Assembly: GCF_035582795.1 (NCBI RefSeq) | Contig: NC_134367.1 | Span: forward strand, 121,174,562-121,238,561 | DNA length: 64,000 nt | Direction: 5' to 3' | From: Mycteria americana | Lineage: Eukaryota; Chordata; Aves; Ciconiiformes; Ciconiidae | Part shown: positions 48,901 to 61,306 of the stretch, piece by piece | How the letters are laid out: every line of letters starts with the position of its first letter | Numbering within the stretch: the stretch's first letter is position 1 | Notes under the pieces: model-generated | What the model was told of the DNA's origin: nothing | The model's database searches: none | What the model saw: only the letters and a program-made list of their open reading frames with translations | Translations under genes and position numbers: made by a program

Positions 48901-51900
48901 CAGGGATTGTAATACGACTTTCCCTCCCTTCCCGAGGTCCGTCTGCAGCCTTCCCGGCACAGAGCTGCCTTTTCAATAGCCCCTGCTATTTTCGGTGCCT
49001 TTTAACCATCTTGCCATGTGACCAGCTTGGCCTCAAAATGCCACGGGGGACATGGCCAGGGTCTGCTCCAGGAGAGCAAAATGGGAGCACTGGATCAACC
49101 TGGAAGATGTGGAAAGCCGTGTGTGAGGAATTACAAACCATTAACTTACTGCATGCTTGAAATAAGGTACAGAGAAGTCCAGCTAGCCAGAGCTCCCCCC
49201 AAAACACATACAGGAAAGATTTAATGGGAGCGATGCACTGCCAAGTCCTTCCCTAGCCAGCATCCCTCCTCCCTAGCCCAGTTTTTCTAACAACAGGGCA
49301 TTAACTTCCCTTCCCACCAAGCATTACTGCCTTGTCCGGCATTTAGCTCTTAAGCATCCCATGCCCCCCCAAAGGCTGTGCTCCCCTGTGTGCGCCCTGA
49401 GCTAATTTATATTTGCTGTTTATGCTGGAACATTAATTTGCCTAGCAACCATAGATATTTTTTCCTTGCTGGTTTACTATTATTTATGTGCATTCACAGT
49501 GGCAGCTCTGCTATATACAGGTTTTATTAGGGCAGCATTTTGTTTGGTTTTACTCCACGCTGGCTCCTCCGCGGCGGCTCAGCCGGGTGCTGGTGCTCTT
49601 GCAGGAGCAGTTGCAAATGTACAAAACCAAGCCACCTGTAAGTTCAGCACCTCATTTGCAATAATGAGCTATTTGGCCCTAAAATATCAGGCAGGCAGGG
49701 GGAGTTTGCTGCGCTGCAGATACCTGCTCCAGGCTGTAGCCGAGGTAAAACGGTTTCTTGGAGGCCTTATGCTGCAGTGCCTGGCTGCTGGTTGCCCACC
49801 AACTCCTGGTGCATATGGGATGTGTGACACAATTCCTCTTGAAGCCCTACCAATGAGCCAGAGACAAAAATGCCTCTTTTCTCACTTTACTTTTGCTCCA
49901 CCTTGGCACTTGCAGGTATTTTTAAAGCCTGTCCCTCTCTAGCAGTTCTGGTCAGGTCTGCCGTTCTCTTTAGGTGCCTCCACCAAAGGCACCAAAGACT
50001 TTTTCTGCATGCAAGATGCCCACTCTGCTTGGACACCTCTTTTCCCATTGCAGAGCTATGGGAAAATAAAAGGTGCTGGGGAATGGTTTGGGACAGGGCT
50101 GGTTGGCTTGGCCAAAACCATTGGGGCTGTGCTAATGATTTACCCACAGAGGGGATCAAGATCCTGTGCTTAGGAATATCCCTGGCCACCTATGCAGTGC
50201 ACTTGCTGGTGTAAAATGGGACTGTGAGTCCAGGGTAGAGGTTTGGGACCTTTCCCTCCTGGGATTTGGGGTCCAGACTGGGATGATAGAGCAGTTCCTC
50301 CTGCAAAAACATTTTCTTGGTGAGGGAGCTGGCAGCCCGTATCTCCTCCCCTTGGGAAATGTGAAGCTGCTGGAATATTTCTGTATCTCTTTTTCTTAAG
50401 GCTTTTGTTAGCCATAGCTTCACAATCATCCTGTCCAAGTTCGGAACATACATTTAAGATTTTTTTAGCACTGGGGGCCAACTGGCAAAGAACAGGTTGT
50501 AACCACACTCTTAAACTCTCTTACCCCCCAACTGTGTCCAAGCTGCTTCTGAGGAAGGTCACTAGCCAAGCCATGGATGTGGGATGCTCTGAAGAGTTGG
50601 GACGAAGTCATGGGTGATCCATGTCCTGTCCTGCTGATGTAATTACAGCAGAACTGCAGGTTTAAAACAGTGGCAGATACAACCTTGATATTTTAAATTC
50701 TGTTTCCATGTTTTCTGCTTGCTAACTCACACATTTCTAGATGTGTCCGGTTTTGGTTTGGTGGAGAGTCTCCAAACAATCTAAACCCTCCTGAGCTTTG
50801 GAGGAGCTGGATCAGAAATGAGCAGCTGGGTCCTTATTTTAGAAGAAACCTCAAATTAGGCTCTGAGCACCCCATGCACTGGAAAAGCGTGCATTTGAAT
50901 TTAGATGGCAACTTTGCAGCTCTGGCATTTCTCTGACCTTGCAGCTGCCATGCTGCAGAGGCTGGTGTAGCTTCTGTCCTCTGTGCAGTGCAATCCAGCC
51001 AGCATGAGAACAACGAGGGAGGCTTCTCTGCTCTTCCTGAAAACATTGCGCTTCCCAGAGGACTGTAGCTGTGGCAAACATGGAGACCACAGCCCACACA
51101 CTGATGGAACAGGGCTGGTGTTGAAAGCCAAGCATGCTGCTGCTCATAAAGCAGAGGAGCAGATCTCCTGAGCTGAGGTCCATCTTGCTAGTGACAGCCT
51201 TCATAGCAAAGCTACAGCATGTCTGTAAGTGCCCCCTGAGCTGGTCATGGTCCAAAATGCTCTTCTTGCATCTGGGACAAAGAACGGGTTCAGGACTCGG
51301 GTCCCTCTAGCTGGTCCAGAGGAAACAGAAAGGGAAGAGGCATTGCAGCTGAAAAGGATGGAGCTACCTGGGGGAAACAGAGAAGGAAAGCAGGGGAAAA
51401 ACCATCACGGCAGAAGACAGTGGTTGGGGGAAAAGCAGGTTAAGAGTAGGAAATCTCTGCAGAAAGAAGTCCTAGAAGGAAAAGTGAGGGAAGAATGAGA
51501 GGAAGTCGGAAATGGCATGCCACCAAAATGATCGCAGGAAGGTCGGTTGATGGGCTTTTTTTATATTGGCTACGATCAGGACATGATCCAAAAGTGTTTT
51601 GAGCTCCAGCTGTGCCAGTCCTTTGTCCCGCTCTGCCTCTCTGTATCCTGGTGCAGCATGTTCTGAATCAGACATTTAGACAGGTGAGGGCAGCAGGAAG
51701 GTCTCAGGACATGAAGAAATCTTTACATCTTTTTATTTGTTTTAATATGAGATTGCAGAGCCATGCAGACATCGTTTTTTTTCTTTAAATCAGAAAATGC
51801 TTGTATACATACATACATGCATATATTTATTTATACACAAGCATCTCTTCTCCATGCAGGAACAAGTTGCTTCTCAGTTCTTCATCCTACTTAACCCATA

Positions 51901-54900
51901 ATTTATCCTAAAAGAGCCATGGCAGCAATCCAAACTCTAGTTTTGTTGACAGAGGGATCCATGCTCATTCCATCCCATTCCCTCCACTAACCCACTAGGT
52001 GTGGGGCTGCCGCTGTATTATCCCAAGTTATTCCCCAGCAAAACCTCCCATTGCAGGAGAAAGGTCCTTCCTAAGATCTCTAATCTGCTGACGAGCAAAG
52101 GTGACCACAGAGGTTTTCTGCATTCCCCCTTGCCCGAAGTGCTGGTGTTGGGGAAGGGCAAGACGCCTGGGCTGGAGGAAATGGAGTCCCAGTTTCTACC
52201 AGCCAGGGTTGAGCTGGGTATCTCCCCGATACCACCAGCTGGGCGTACTGGTTTGGCTGGATTTTCACGGTTTTTTTATGTATCACAGGTTACCTTCCAG
52301 CAGCAGTGCTGCCTCTGCACGCAAGGACTGATCTGCCCTGGGAAGTGAGTGGGAAGGAACCTGTAGTATTTTGGCTTCTCTGCATAAACTCCTGTGTGCA
52401 CCCCGATGCTGGTACCCAGGACCTTGCTGTGCCTACGGTGAATAGAGGTGTTGCTCCCGTGAGTTCAAATGCACAAGCTACCTCCCTCCCTCTCTGCCCC
52501 GCAGGCTTGGGGAGCTGCTGGGGTTGGATGGAGCACGCTTGCCAGCAAAACGCTTTTCCTGCATTATTTTACTCGCAGCGAAACCTAAACCCTTGGCTGC
52601 ACCTATTTGCTGACTCAAAGCCATGACAGATGATGCTGTAACCCAAATGTCACCGAGGCAGTAACCTTACACCGGGTGACTGAGGTCGTGGGTCTCATGA
52701 CTATTGTCATATTTTTGGAGCTGTGCTTAGCCCAGAGATAAGGCTTCCCTTTGCAACTTCCTTTCTCTGCCAAGATTATGGTCATCTGCGTGCGGTCCTC
52801 CACCCTGGGATGCAACACTGGCAGCTTCTGGGAGGACCCTACAGATGGGGACGGAGCAGCTCTCAGGCTGCTGGGGCTGGCAGAGTCCTCTGCATTTTGG
52901 GGAGGGTGGCTCCCTGTTTGGGGCGTGCGCTGGCCACCTTGTCTGCAAATGGTCCCTTCCAGGCCACGAGACCATTGTGCATCCCTGGTGCTTTCGCTTC
53001 AAAAGTTGTTTTGTGGACAGTGGGGTGATATCTATTGCTTCGAGTTATTTTAAAACAACATAGGAAGTTCTTTTTCCTTTCTCTGTATCACTAATATGGA
53101 AAAGCTGAGCTCTTCTTTTCAGGTTTGTATCGAGTTTAAAATATGCCTAAAGTTGAGGGAGAGTCCATCCACAGAAGTGCTGGCAGGATTGATCCGGAGG
53201 GGAGTTTTACTGACTTGTTAAGGTCTCTTAAGAGGTCTGTTAGATACCCCTAGAGGCACCCGCAAATGGACTCAGCAAGGTTTTGTTCTGCTTTTATTAG
53301 ATCGATATCAGTCAGCTCTTCAGGTAGTTGCCTGAATATATTTTTTTATTTGTTGTGAAAGACCTATCTCTCTGTGACCAGAAAGATGCTTTCATCTCAC
53401 ATGGGGGCAGATGGGGTCTTTGAGAGTCCCATCAGCCTTGGATGCTGGTGGTCTGTGATGTGTGCTGGTCCCTCCAAATGCAGATGTACTCATCCCATTT
53501 GCTCTAAGAGCACTTTACATCATCCCGGGGTATTTTAAGGCCAGGTCAGCGTAAAGTGTCTTTTGTATTAAGGAGTATCAGGCCCAGAGATTTTGTAACT
53601 CCACTTATTGCAATCCTCATAATCAGCTTGAAGTCTCTAATTAGCTGCAGTAATGACTCAGCCCTGTAGACAAAGCTTGAAGGTGAAGGGTGACAAACTA
53701 GAGTCGCTCTTTTATCTGGGAAAGGCTGAGATGTATTGTGCCTTTTTTTTTTTTTTCACAGGAGAACCGAGCAGCTAAGAAATTTACCCTCTCCCCAGGT
53801 TTCATTAACAGCATTAAAAAGCCATTTGATAAGTTCAAAAGCCATATCCACCTCTCTTCTGAGCAGATCAGGAGTCTCTCTAAATCAGCTTTAAAAGATC
53901 CAGTTGCTGAGCAGTTGGGCTTTCTGGAGGCCCCCTGTTATGTTGCCCTTTGGGACATACCAGATGAGATCTCGGTTTGCTGAGGATCGTGGTTTTCCCT
54001 GGGGAACCGCGGTGCCCAGTCCCCACTTGGTGATCCAGGCTCCCTGCCCAGCTGAATCCAGCTCCAGGCTGGTCCATGGAGAAGTGGCTTGGGAAGGAAA
54101 ATATGCCCACCCTGTGCAAATGTAATTAAAACCTGACAAGAGAAAGGAGGAAGTTCTTGACAAAGGGGATTATGAAATTTGAAGGGAAGGCTGCTTTGCT
54201 AGCTCTTGTTGAGTGAATAGCTGCTGGAGTTTCTTGAGTCCCCATAAATGGCTATAATTTGCTTTTCAACAGCTTCTACTAATGGTTTTGCAGAAGTATC
54301 TCGTTAAAGTTTATGGGAGCTTCCAATCTTCTGGTCCTCTAAAAAAGGCAAAAGTTACTCTGCGCCTTCAGCTGAACTCATGAGATGATCTCACCAAAGG
54401 TCTGCCTCCAGGAGAAAAGTCCTGTGCTTATTTCCTGACAAGCTGTCATGTTTCCCAGCTGCAGGGCTTTGTGTCCCCACCTCCCAGCCATTCACGTGAA
54501 TCTGGTGTCCCATGGGGTTGCAACCAATAGATAGTGATGGGGATGCGGGGAGAGGCTCAGGAGAAGGGCAAGAAGATGATAAAGTACCGCACAATGCTCA
54601 AGGTGTTGGTCGCTTGGGTATTTATTGCTTTAACACCCGTTACAAGGTCCTCTGCTGCTGGGTCCTACACCGAGCAGGTAAAAAAGGATCCGCAGCAGCA
54701 AAGATGTTGCTGTGCTCAGCCCTGCAGTGCAGACATTGCAGCTTCGGTCCTGCAGCACCATGTAAAACATCCACGGGGGACCATGCGGGGCTGCGGGGGA
54801 CTTGTGGGGGCCGTACACTCTCACTTCCCCAAAATAACGCACTTGCTACAATAACTGCAGTCCTCGTGGGACACCCCTAAAAGAGGTACCCTGGCCAAAC

Positions 54901-56576
54901 AGGAGCACGGGGTGGTTTAACCCTGCAGGCTGCTTTAACCAGCTCTTGGTTTGCCATGTTGGCTTTTGGGATCTCTCTCTTCCTTGGGGACGAGCTCTCC
55001 AAAGAGGAAGCAGGGACCCGGGGGCTGTGATGAGGCAGGGTGGTGGCTCTGCAGCCAGAGGCAGGGTTTGGTCGTGCCGTGCCGCTGGCTGGAGTGGAGC
55101 CACCTTTGCATTGCCACTGAGACAGAGGGCAAGGAGGACAAGCTGGCACCTGCGCTGGGCTGGGAAGAGGTGCCACCAGCTGAGGAGCTGGCAGGATACG
55201 GAGCAGCCCCTGGAGCTCCAGGCTCAGCAGGAATAGCACCCAGCAAAAATGGCACATCCCCTGGAGAGGCAGCACCTGCCAGTTTAACCTTTTGCATGGC
55301 CATGCAGCTTTCTGGTCCTGATTTTTTTTCCCAGCTTATTTCCCTTTAAAGGAAGAAAGGCTTTTTCTTTTCCTTTTTTTTTTTGTTTTTAGTCCCAATC
55401 TTCCCGAAGGGGCAGAATGGCAAGCCCTGCCTTAATGCCCAGTGTGGCGATGCATGGACAAGAGATGCCAAAGGTCAGGCTAGCTTGGTCATACTATACA
55501 TATAGCCCATATAGAGTGCTTTCAGCTGCTGCCTGGCCCAGCACTGGGTCAAATCTCTGCAGCTGACAAAGACAACAGCATCATCCACTCACCACTAACA
55601 CAGGAATGTGGCCCAGCACATTCACCATCGCAGTAAATCAACTTGTTGCTTTCCTTATTTGAGGCTTCCAGCTGGCAACCCCACAAACCCCTGTGGTTTG
55701 CCCTTCCTAACAAATTGCTTTCCAAGCTTTTTTACTGAAAGCTGCAGGATTTGGCTCCTCCACACCATTTGTATTCAGTAAGAGCCTCTTGCTCCCACCT
55801 GCCGCTCGCTACTCTGCGATGCAGTGGTCCTGTTGCCGTCTCTCTGGAGCCTGATCTTGGTGGCATGTGAGGTCATTTCCCACAGCTACAGAAAAAGCTC
55901 AGGGACCCAGAAGGGAGAAACTGTCTGTGTTGTAAAGCTAGTCCTCCACCAGTATAGCCAAACTCCTGTAAAAGCCTCTTCACTTGAGTGGAGAAAATTT
56001 ATTGCCCTCAATAAGCCTGTAAAACCTTTCTGGTTGTTTCTGGATTTCTCTGGCAAAGTTATATAGTAGAAGATTAAACTTGCTCATGTTTAACTACATA
56101 GCTTAATGAAACCAGGGAAAAAAAACCAAAGTGCTCTCGGACAGATCAGGTGTGGCGGAGGTGGGAAGCCTAGCTCTGAAGCTCCTGCTTTCATATGATC
56201 AGCACCCAACTGCAGAATAGCAAATGCTGTTGGCTTTTAGCAGCTGTTGATGGGGCAAAATACAGTTCTTGGAGCACATCGCATTATATGGTCCCAGTAA
56301 TAAGTATAGCCCAAGGCAGCAGAGACATCCCAGGTCTCCTGTCCTTCAGTAGCTCTGGCTCTCTCTGATGCCCGACATGAGGTTGTTCACTCAGGCTGCT
56401 CACTGGCCCCACATTGTCCAGAAGTCACACTTCTGGTTCAGAGACCTGGTTTCCAATCCTACCTTCTCTTTCTGAGGTGCTGAGTGAAGATGCTTAGCAA
56501 TCATTGATTGTGTTTCCCTTGATAAAGGGCTTTTTAGGGCAAGGAGTACTTCTTCTGGGCTTGTTGTGTGCCCACA
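39951..56576. other. Intergenic DNA, 40-56.6 kb
   Basis: No gene recognised. Contains a repeat of TTGAATGTT and GTGAATGTT motifs at 40440-40503, an RFX-like motif at 49437-49449, an (ATAC)n run near 51803-51825, and two isolated stretches flanked by good splice-site sequences (45262-45330 and after 53761) listed as findings. The largest open frames (43485-44150, 221 codons; 47616-48098, 160; 49466-49942, 158) lack homology, domain pattern or splice support. Confidence 0.55.
41307..41340 (-). mobile_element. Possible CR1 3'-tail remnant
   Basis: ATAGAATCATAGAAATATAGAATC is the reverse complement of a few CR1-like terminal octamers (ATTCTATG). No further CR1 sequence follows clearly, so this may be an isolated tail or simple repeat. 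Confidence 0.3.
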
Positions 56577-56810
56577 CCAGGGGAGGTTTAGATTGGATAT
56601 TAGGAAAAATTTCTTCACTGAAAGGGTTGTCCAGCATTGGAACAGGCTGCCCAGGGAAGTGCTTGAGTCACCATCCCTGGAGGTATTTAAAAGACATTTG
56701 AATGAGGTGCTGAGGAACATGGTGTAGTGGTGGACTTGGCAGTGCTAGGTTAATGGTTGGACTTGATGATCTTAAAGGTCTTTTCCAACCTAAATGATTC
56801 TATGATTCTA
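56577..56810 (+). mobile_element. CR1 LINE 3' end
   Basis: Classical CR1 tail: GGGAGGTTTAGATTGGATAT, AAATTTCTTCACTGAAAGGG, GGAACAGGCTGCCCAGGGAA, GTTGGACTTGATGATCTTAA, then ATTCTATG ATTCTA (56797-56810). Well preserved at the 3' end; truncated 5' of the UTR, with no coding part left. Confidence 0.92.
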
Positions 56811-59800
56811 CCCCAATAGCAGCTTGATCAGGATGGAAAATTTTAGGAGCCTCCAGGAAAATGTACCAGGAACAGAAAGGTCTGGCTTTATGTTTGTGAC
56901 ATTTCATTCTTCATGGCTGGGTAAGAAGCTTAGCCAGGAACTCGGGACTTAGCCCTGGTTGCTACCCCTGCAAATACAGCCTCCGGAAGGACTTCCTTGT
57001 GGACACCCACTCCTGAATTTGGGCCACAGAGGTGTGGACAGCTTTAGAGAGGCTGCGTGTGATGCCTCCTACAAGCTGCCAGAGGTCTGCTGTGGCCAGA
57101 TGAGAAAGATCTGCCTGAGACTGGCTTCTGTGCCTGGCTGGGTTTTAGTGCCTCTTATTCACATGCTACATTAGGCAGCAAATCACTCGGGAGCGCTGTG
57201 GAAAACCAAAATGTATGCACCAGGACCGTCCACTTCTGCTGAAGAAAACATCGCTCTGCGGTAAATGATTAATGGGAAAAATATTGCACCGCTCCCCTCT
57301 GAGCCTCCTCCAGCGGCGCTGCTGCCCTCCCAGGACATGACGCCACTCGGCAAACGTGGTCCCCTCCCTTGCTGCCCAGCGTGCAGGCAGCCCAGACAAG
57401 CATGGGAGGGACTCACAAGCCTTGGCGTCACTATTTCCGATCAAGAAATGGAAAATCCCTTCTCTGGTGAGATGCCGTCATGTCTTCTCAAGACGTTTTG
57501 AGGTGCAACCATGGCTTGGTCTCACTCACTTTTGTTGGAGACCTCCTGTATGGCTTTGGTTTGGAGAAGAGACTCCCTCTGTGGCATGAGGCTGCTTGCT
57601 GGCCCCTCTGTGGTCCTTTTCTCCACCAGTGCTGTGTCCTACAGCCACCGCCTAGCCCACCAGGAGAGACCACAATTGCCCTCAGGAAGCCTCCAGGACC
57701 CCACTGAAGGCATGGGTTGTACTTCGGTAAGCACCTCCTTGAAAATGGCTAAAACACAGTAAATGTGATTTATAATCAACAGACAGATTTATCATCCAAC
57801 AGATTTATCATCCAAGATCTAAAGAGCAGTACTGCAGGCAAATTTTAACCCCCTCCATCCCGAGCTTGGGTGGAAAGGACAGTGGCTGATGGTGCTCCGG
57901 GACAATTTGTGCTGCCACCAGCAAAGCCTGAGCAGCTGTGACATGTCATCCAAACACATCTGAGACTCCACCTTTGCCACCAAAATGAGATTATGGTGGC
58001 AATATGTGTTGTGGGCACTAGAAATAAATTGTTTGCTGCCTTTTCATCTAGCTTCTCCATAACTATTTAGTACCATGAAGAAAACATTTTAGCAGGGATT
58101 CCAGCTGAAGTCTTTTGTCCCTCTGTAACTAAGGCAGGGATGCAAACATGCAAACATCCTTAATTAAAAGGATTTAGTAAGCACTCTTTCTGGGGACAGT
58201 GTGTGAAACAGGATTGTTTCAGTGAAAATGGAGCAGGGAAGTCAGGCATGGAGCAGGCAAGAACTAAAAGGATGAAATCCACTGGTTTCCATTGGAGAAG
58301 GGGGAAAAGAGCAGGGCAGGCTTTGTGGGGAGTTACTGTCCCACCACAGAAATCCTCATGAGCATGTCCCAGAGGCTCTGGAGAGCTTGCCTGGGTTGGA
58401 CAACTTGGCTAAAAATGCAAGACATAGAAAAGGTGAGAAACATGCTCATTTGTAGCAATAAACAAGTGATCTTCTCCTTTCTATTATAGACTTCATTTTC
58501 AGAGAATGCACCCAAAACAAGCAGATCTAAATTTAAAACAAAATGAAAGCAGTAAGTCAACGATAACAATGCTATTACTTGAAATGGGTTAGCAGCTGGC
58601 ATTTCTTGCCTTCCTCCTACATCTCCTTAAATATAAGCACCCATGAGGTCATTAGGGGCCCAAAGGGATCTTGGGGACCCAACGGGACCACATGTTCTTT
58701 GCGGATTTCTCTCAGGGGCAGGACATCCTCATCGAGCCGTGGCTTCAGGCTTGAGGCCGTCCTGACTTTTGGTCCAGCAAGATTCTGCCAAATCTCTGCA
58801 AGGATGGCTCATTCCTCCGCTGTGAAATTATTAAAATGTGACCTCATGAAGGCAGTATTTACACCACGTGTTATGTCTATGAGAAGCAGCTGTGGAGAGG
58901 CGTTCGGCTGTCGGGAAAACTCATGTTGCCGATGAAGTTTTGGGATGCAGCAGCTTCAGGCGTGTCTTTCTCTTGGATCTTCCCGATCCTGTCACCCCAA
59001 CCTCCAGCCCACTAATACAAAGCAAACCAGTGGGTCCAGGGTTTCTCAGCTGGCTGTCCTGCCCAAAGGCAGCACGGAGGACATGGCACAGCTAAAAACC
59101 TGGAGCTCAGGCCCTTTAGGCTGCTCCATCCCCTGGGTGCATGGCAGCACCACCACCATGGGATACGCTTCCTTCAGTCCAACCACAGGGGCCCAGGAAA
59201 GATCAGGTGGCCTGGAGAATTTATTTTATGCTTGAGAATGGGTGATATTTCATTCCTTACCCCAACAGTGGTGTATATACTCCTGCACATGCCAGAGAAG
59301 GAGGGCGGTGATCTGTCAGTAAAGTACTGGTTTGGCACAACCATTGCAAGAAATAAAATGCAAATGGATTTATTTTATGCATTTCAGGGGGAAAAAGGGT
59401 CATTTGGACACACTGGGGTTGGTCTTCTGGTTGGTTTTGCAGCGTTGCAGGGCTAGGAGTTGGCTGAAGAGCACCGTTCCCTCACTGGGACAAACTCCAT
59501 CATGCTGCTGCGCACAGGCTTGTGAGCACAGGCTTCATTTTCCCTCAGAAACTAGCTGCTTGGGTAACCATGCAGAAAAAAAAAAAGTGCAGATTCGGAA
59601 AAAAAAGGTCACCTCTCTGGAAGGGACACTTGGTGGGAAGCCAGTTGTGCAGAGCCAGGGTTGGCGCAGAAGCCCAGGGCACGGTCCCCGGTACACTGGA
59701 GGGCAGGGCTGCTGCGCAGGTTTGGGCTGCTAGACAAACACATTGTTAAACAATGTGAGTAGGTCTTTCCTGTGTATTTCTTTTCCTTATTTAACTTGAG

Positions 59801-60387
59801 GATTATTGTGTGTGTTATGAGACCTGGCAGCAGTTAGAAGGAAGCTAATATCTTGGTTTGTTTTGTTTTTTCCTCTTTAAATTTGACAGCACATGGTTAA
59901 TACGGTATTGCAGATAGAAGAAATAGATACAGTGGTGGTTGTTAAGTAAGTATATAACCAAATTATTTTTTTGTGATGGGTGGGGATAAGAGATGGATGT
60001 TTTTAGCATAGATAAATTTACAGTTCTAATTTGTGTTTAAATTTCCATATAATTAAGGATTATTCTTCTCCTTCACCTTAAGCCTCTGCTTCTGTCCAGC
60101 TCCATGAGAATATTGTGTATTCCCCTTCTCATTCAGATTCTAATGTTACCTTAAATTAAACTTACCTTTTAAATAAATACTGAAATTCTGTGCATCTCAT
60201 TGCATGAGGCATAAAATACTGTATTTAGGCATATATCTCTTAACTACTTGAAAGCATTCCCTGGTGTCATAATCTGGGATTTTGTATTAAAATATGTCAG
60301 TAGTTTCAGTACTTCCTGCATGAATGAGAATAGGAGGTATTCAGAAAGGAGATCAGACAACTTCAGATGCAAGAAATGGTCCAACAG
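56811..60387. other. Intergenic DNA, 56.8-60.4 kb
   Basis: No gene recognised. A possible 56-nt exon with strong splice signals lies at 59890-59945. The remaining open frames look accidental. Confidence 0.55.
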
Positions 60388-60981
60388 TGTCATGGTTTAA
60401 CCCCAGCCAGCAACTAAGCCCCACACAGCCGCTCACTTACCCTCTCCCTGGTGGGATGGAGGAGAGAATCAGAAGAGTAAAAGTGAGAAAACTCGTGGGT
60501 TGAGATAAAGACAGTTTAATAGGTAAAGCAGAAGCCGTGCACGCAAGCAAAGCAAAGCAAGGAATTCATTCACTCCTTCCCATCAGCAGGCAGGTGTTCA
60601 GCCATCTCCAGGAAAGCAGGGCTCCATCACGTGTAACGGTTCCTTGGGAAGACAAAACGCCATCGACTTCGAACATCCCCCCTTCCTTCTTCTTCCTCCA
60701 GCTTTATATGCTGAGCATGACGTCGTATGGTATGGAATAGCCCTTTGGTCAGCTGGGGCCAGCTGTCCCAGCCGTGTCCCCTCCCTGCTTCTTGTGCACT
60801 CCCAGCCTACTCGCTGGTGGGGTGGTGTGAGGAGCAGAAAAGGCCTTGACTGTGTAAGTACTGCTCAGCAGTAACTAAACATCCCTGTGTGATCAACACT
60901 GTTTTCAGCACAGATGCAAAACATAGCCCCGTACTAGCTACTGTGAAGAAAATTAACTCTACCCCAGCCAAAACCAGCACA
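60388..60981 (-). mobile_element. Solo LTR of an avian ERVL-type endogenous retrovirus
   Basis: A 594-bp element bounded by TG (60388) and CA (60981). On the + strand it opens TGTCATGGTTTAACCCCAGC and closes AGCCAAAACCAGCACA, which I recognise as a very abundant bird ERVL LTR family. Orientation is set by motifs: on the - strand a TATA box CATATAAAG (60710 down to 60702) precedes ATTAAA (60520 down to 60515), the normal U3-R-U5 order. No internal retroviral sequence adjoins it, so it is a recombined solo LTR. Flanks AACAG and GGCAG do not form a perfect 5-bp target duplication. Open frames within it are incidental. Confidence 0.88.
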
Positions 60982-61019
60982 GGCAGGAACCTCACAAAGC
61001 CCAGCAAAGGTAAATGCTG

Positions 61020-61306
61020 TAGCAGAGATGGAGACAGAGCCAGGCTCCTCTCAGAGGTTGCACAGGGGAAGGACAAGGGGCAATGGACACAAGGTGGATG
61101 ATGAGAAATGCCAGTTGGATATTAGGAAAAAAAAGTGTTCTCCATGAGGGTGATCCAAGACTGGAGCCCAAGGCTGTGGGATCTCTGTCCTGGGAGATGC
61201 AAACCTTGGCCCTGAGCAACCTGATCTAGCAGGGGTTGGAGGAAGAACCTTCAGAGGTCCCAGCTCCAGAGGTCCCCACCAGCCTCTGTTCTTCTGCAAT
61301 CTATGA
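61020..61306 (+). mobile_element. CR1 LINE 3' fragment
   Basis: Blocks CAGGCTCCTCTCAGAGGTTG, GGCAATGGACACAAGG, TTGGATATTAGGAAAAAAAA, GGCCCTGAGCAACCTGATCT and a decayed terminus TTCTGCAATCTATGA follow CR1 order on the + strand. It begins about 40 bp to the right of the solo LTR end at 60981. Confidence 0.85.

Noticed and set aside
49466-49942. 158-codon + strand open frame with a hydrophobic N-terminus
   Set aside because: The start looks like a membrane segment, but the rest has no family resemblance and the frame overlaps an AT-rich possible regulatory patch. Insufficient support.
51803-51836. (ATAC)n-like tract as a possible element end
   Set aside because: A short simple repeat with no adjoining transposon sequence.
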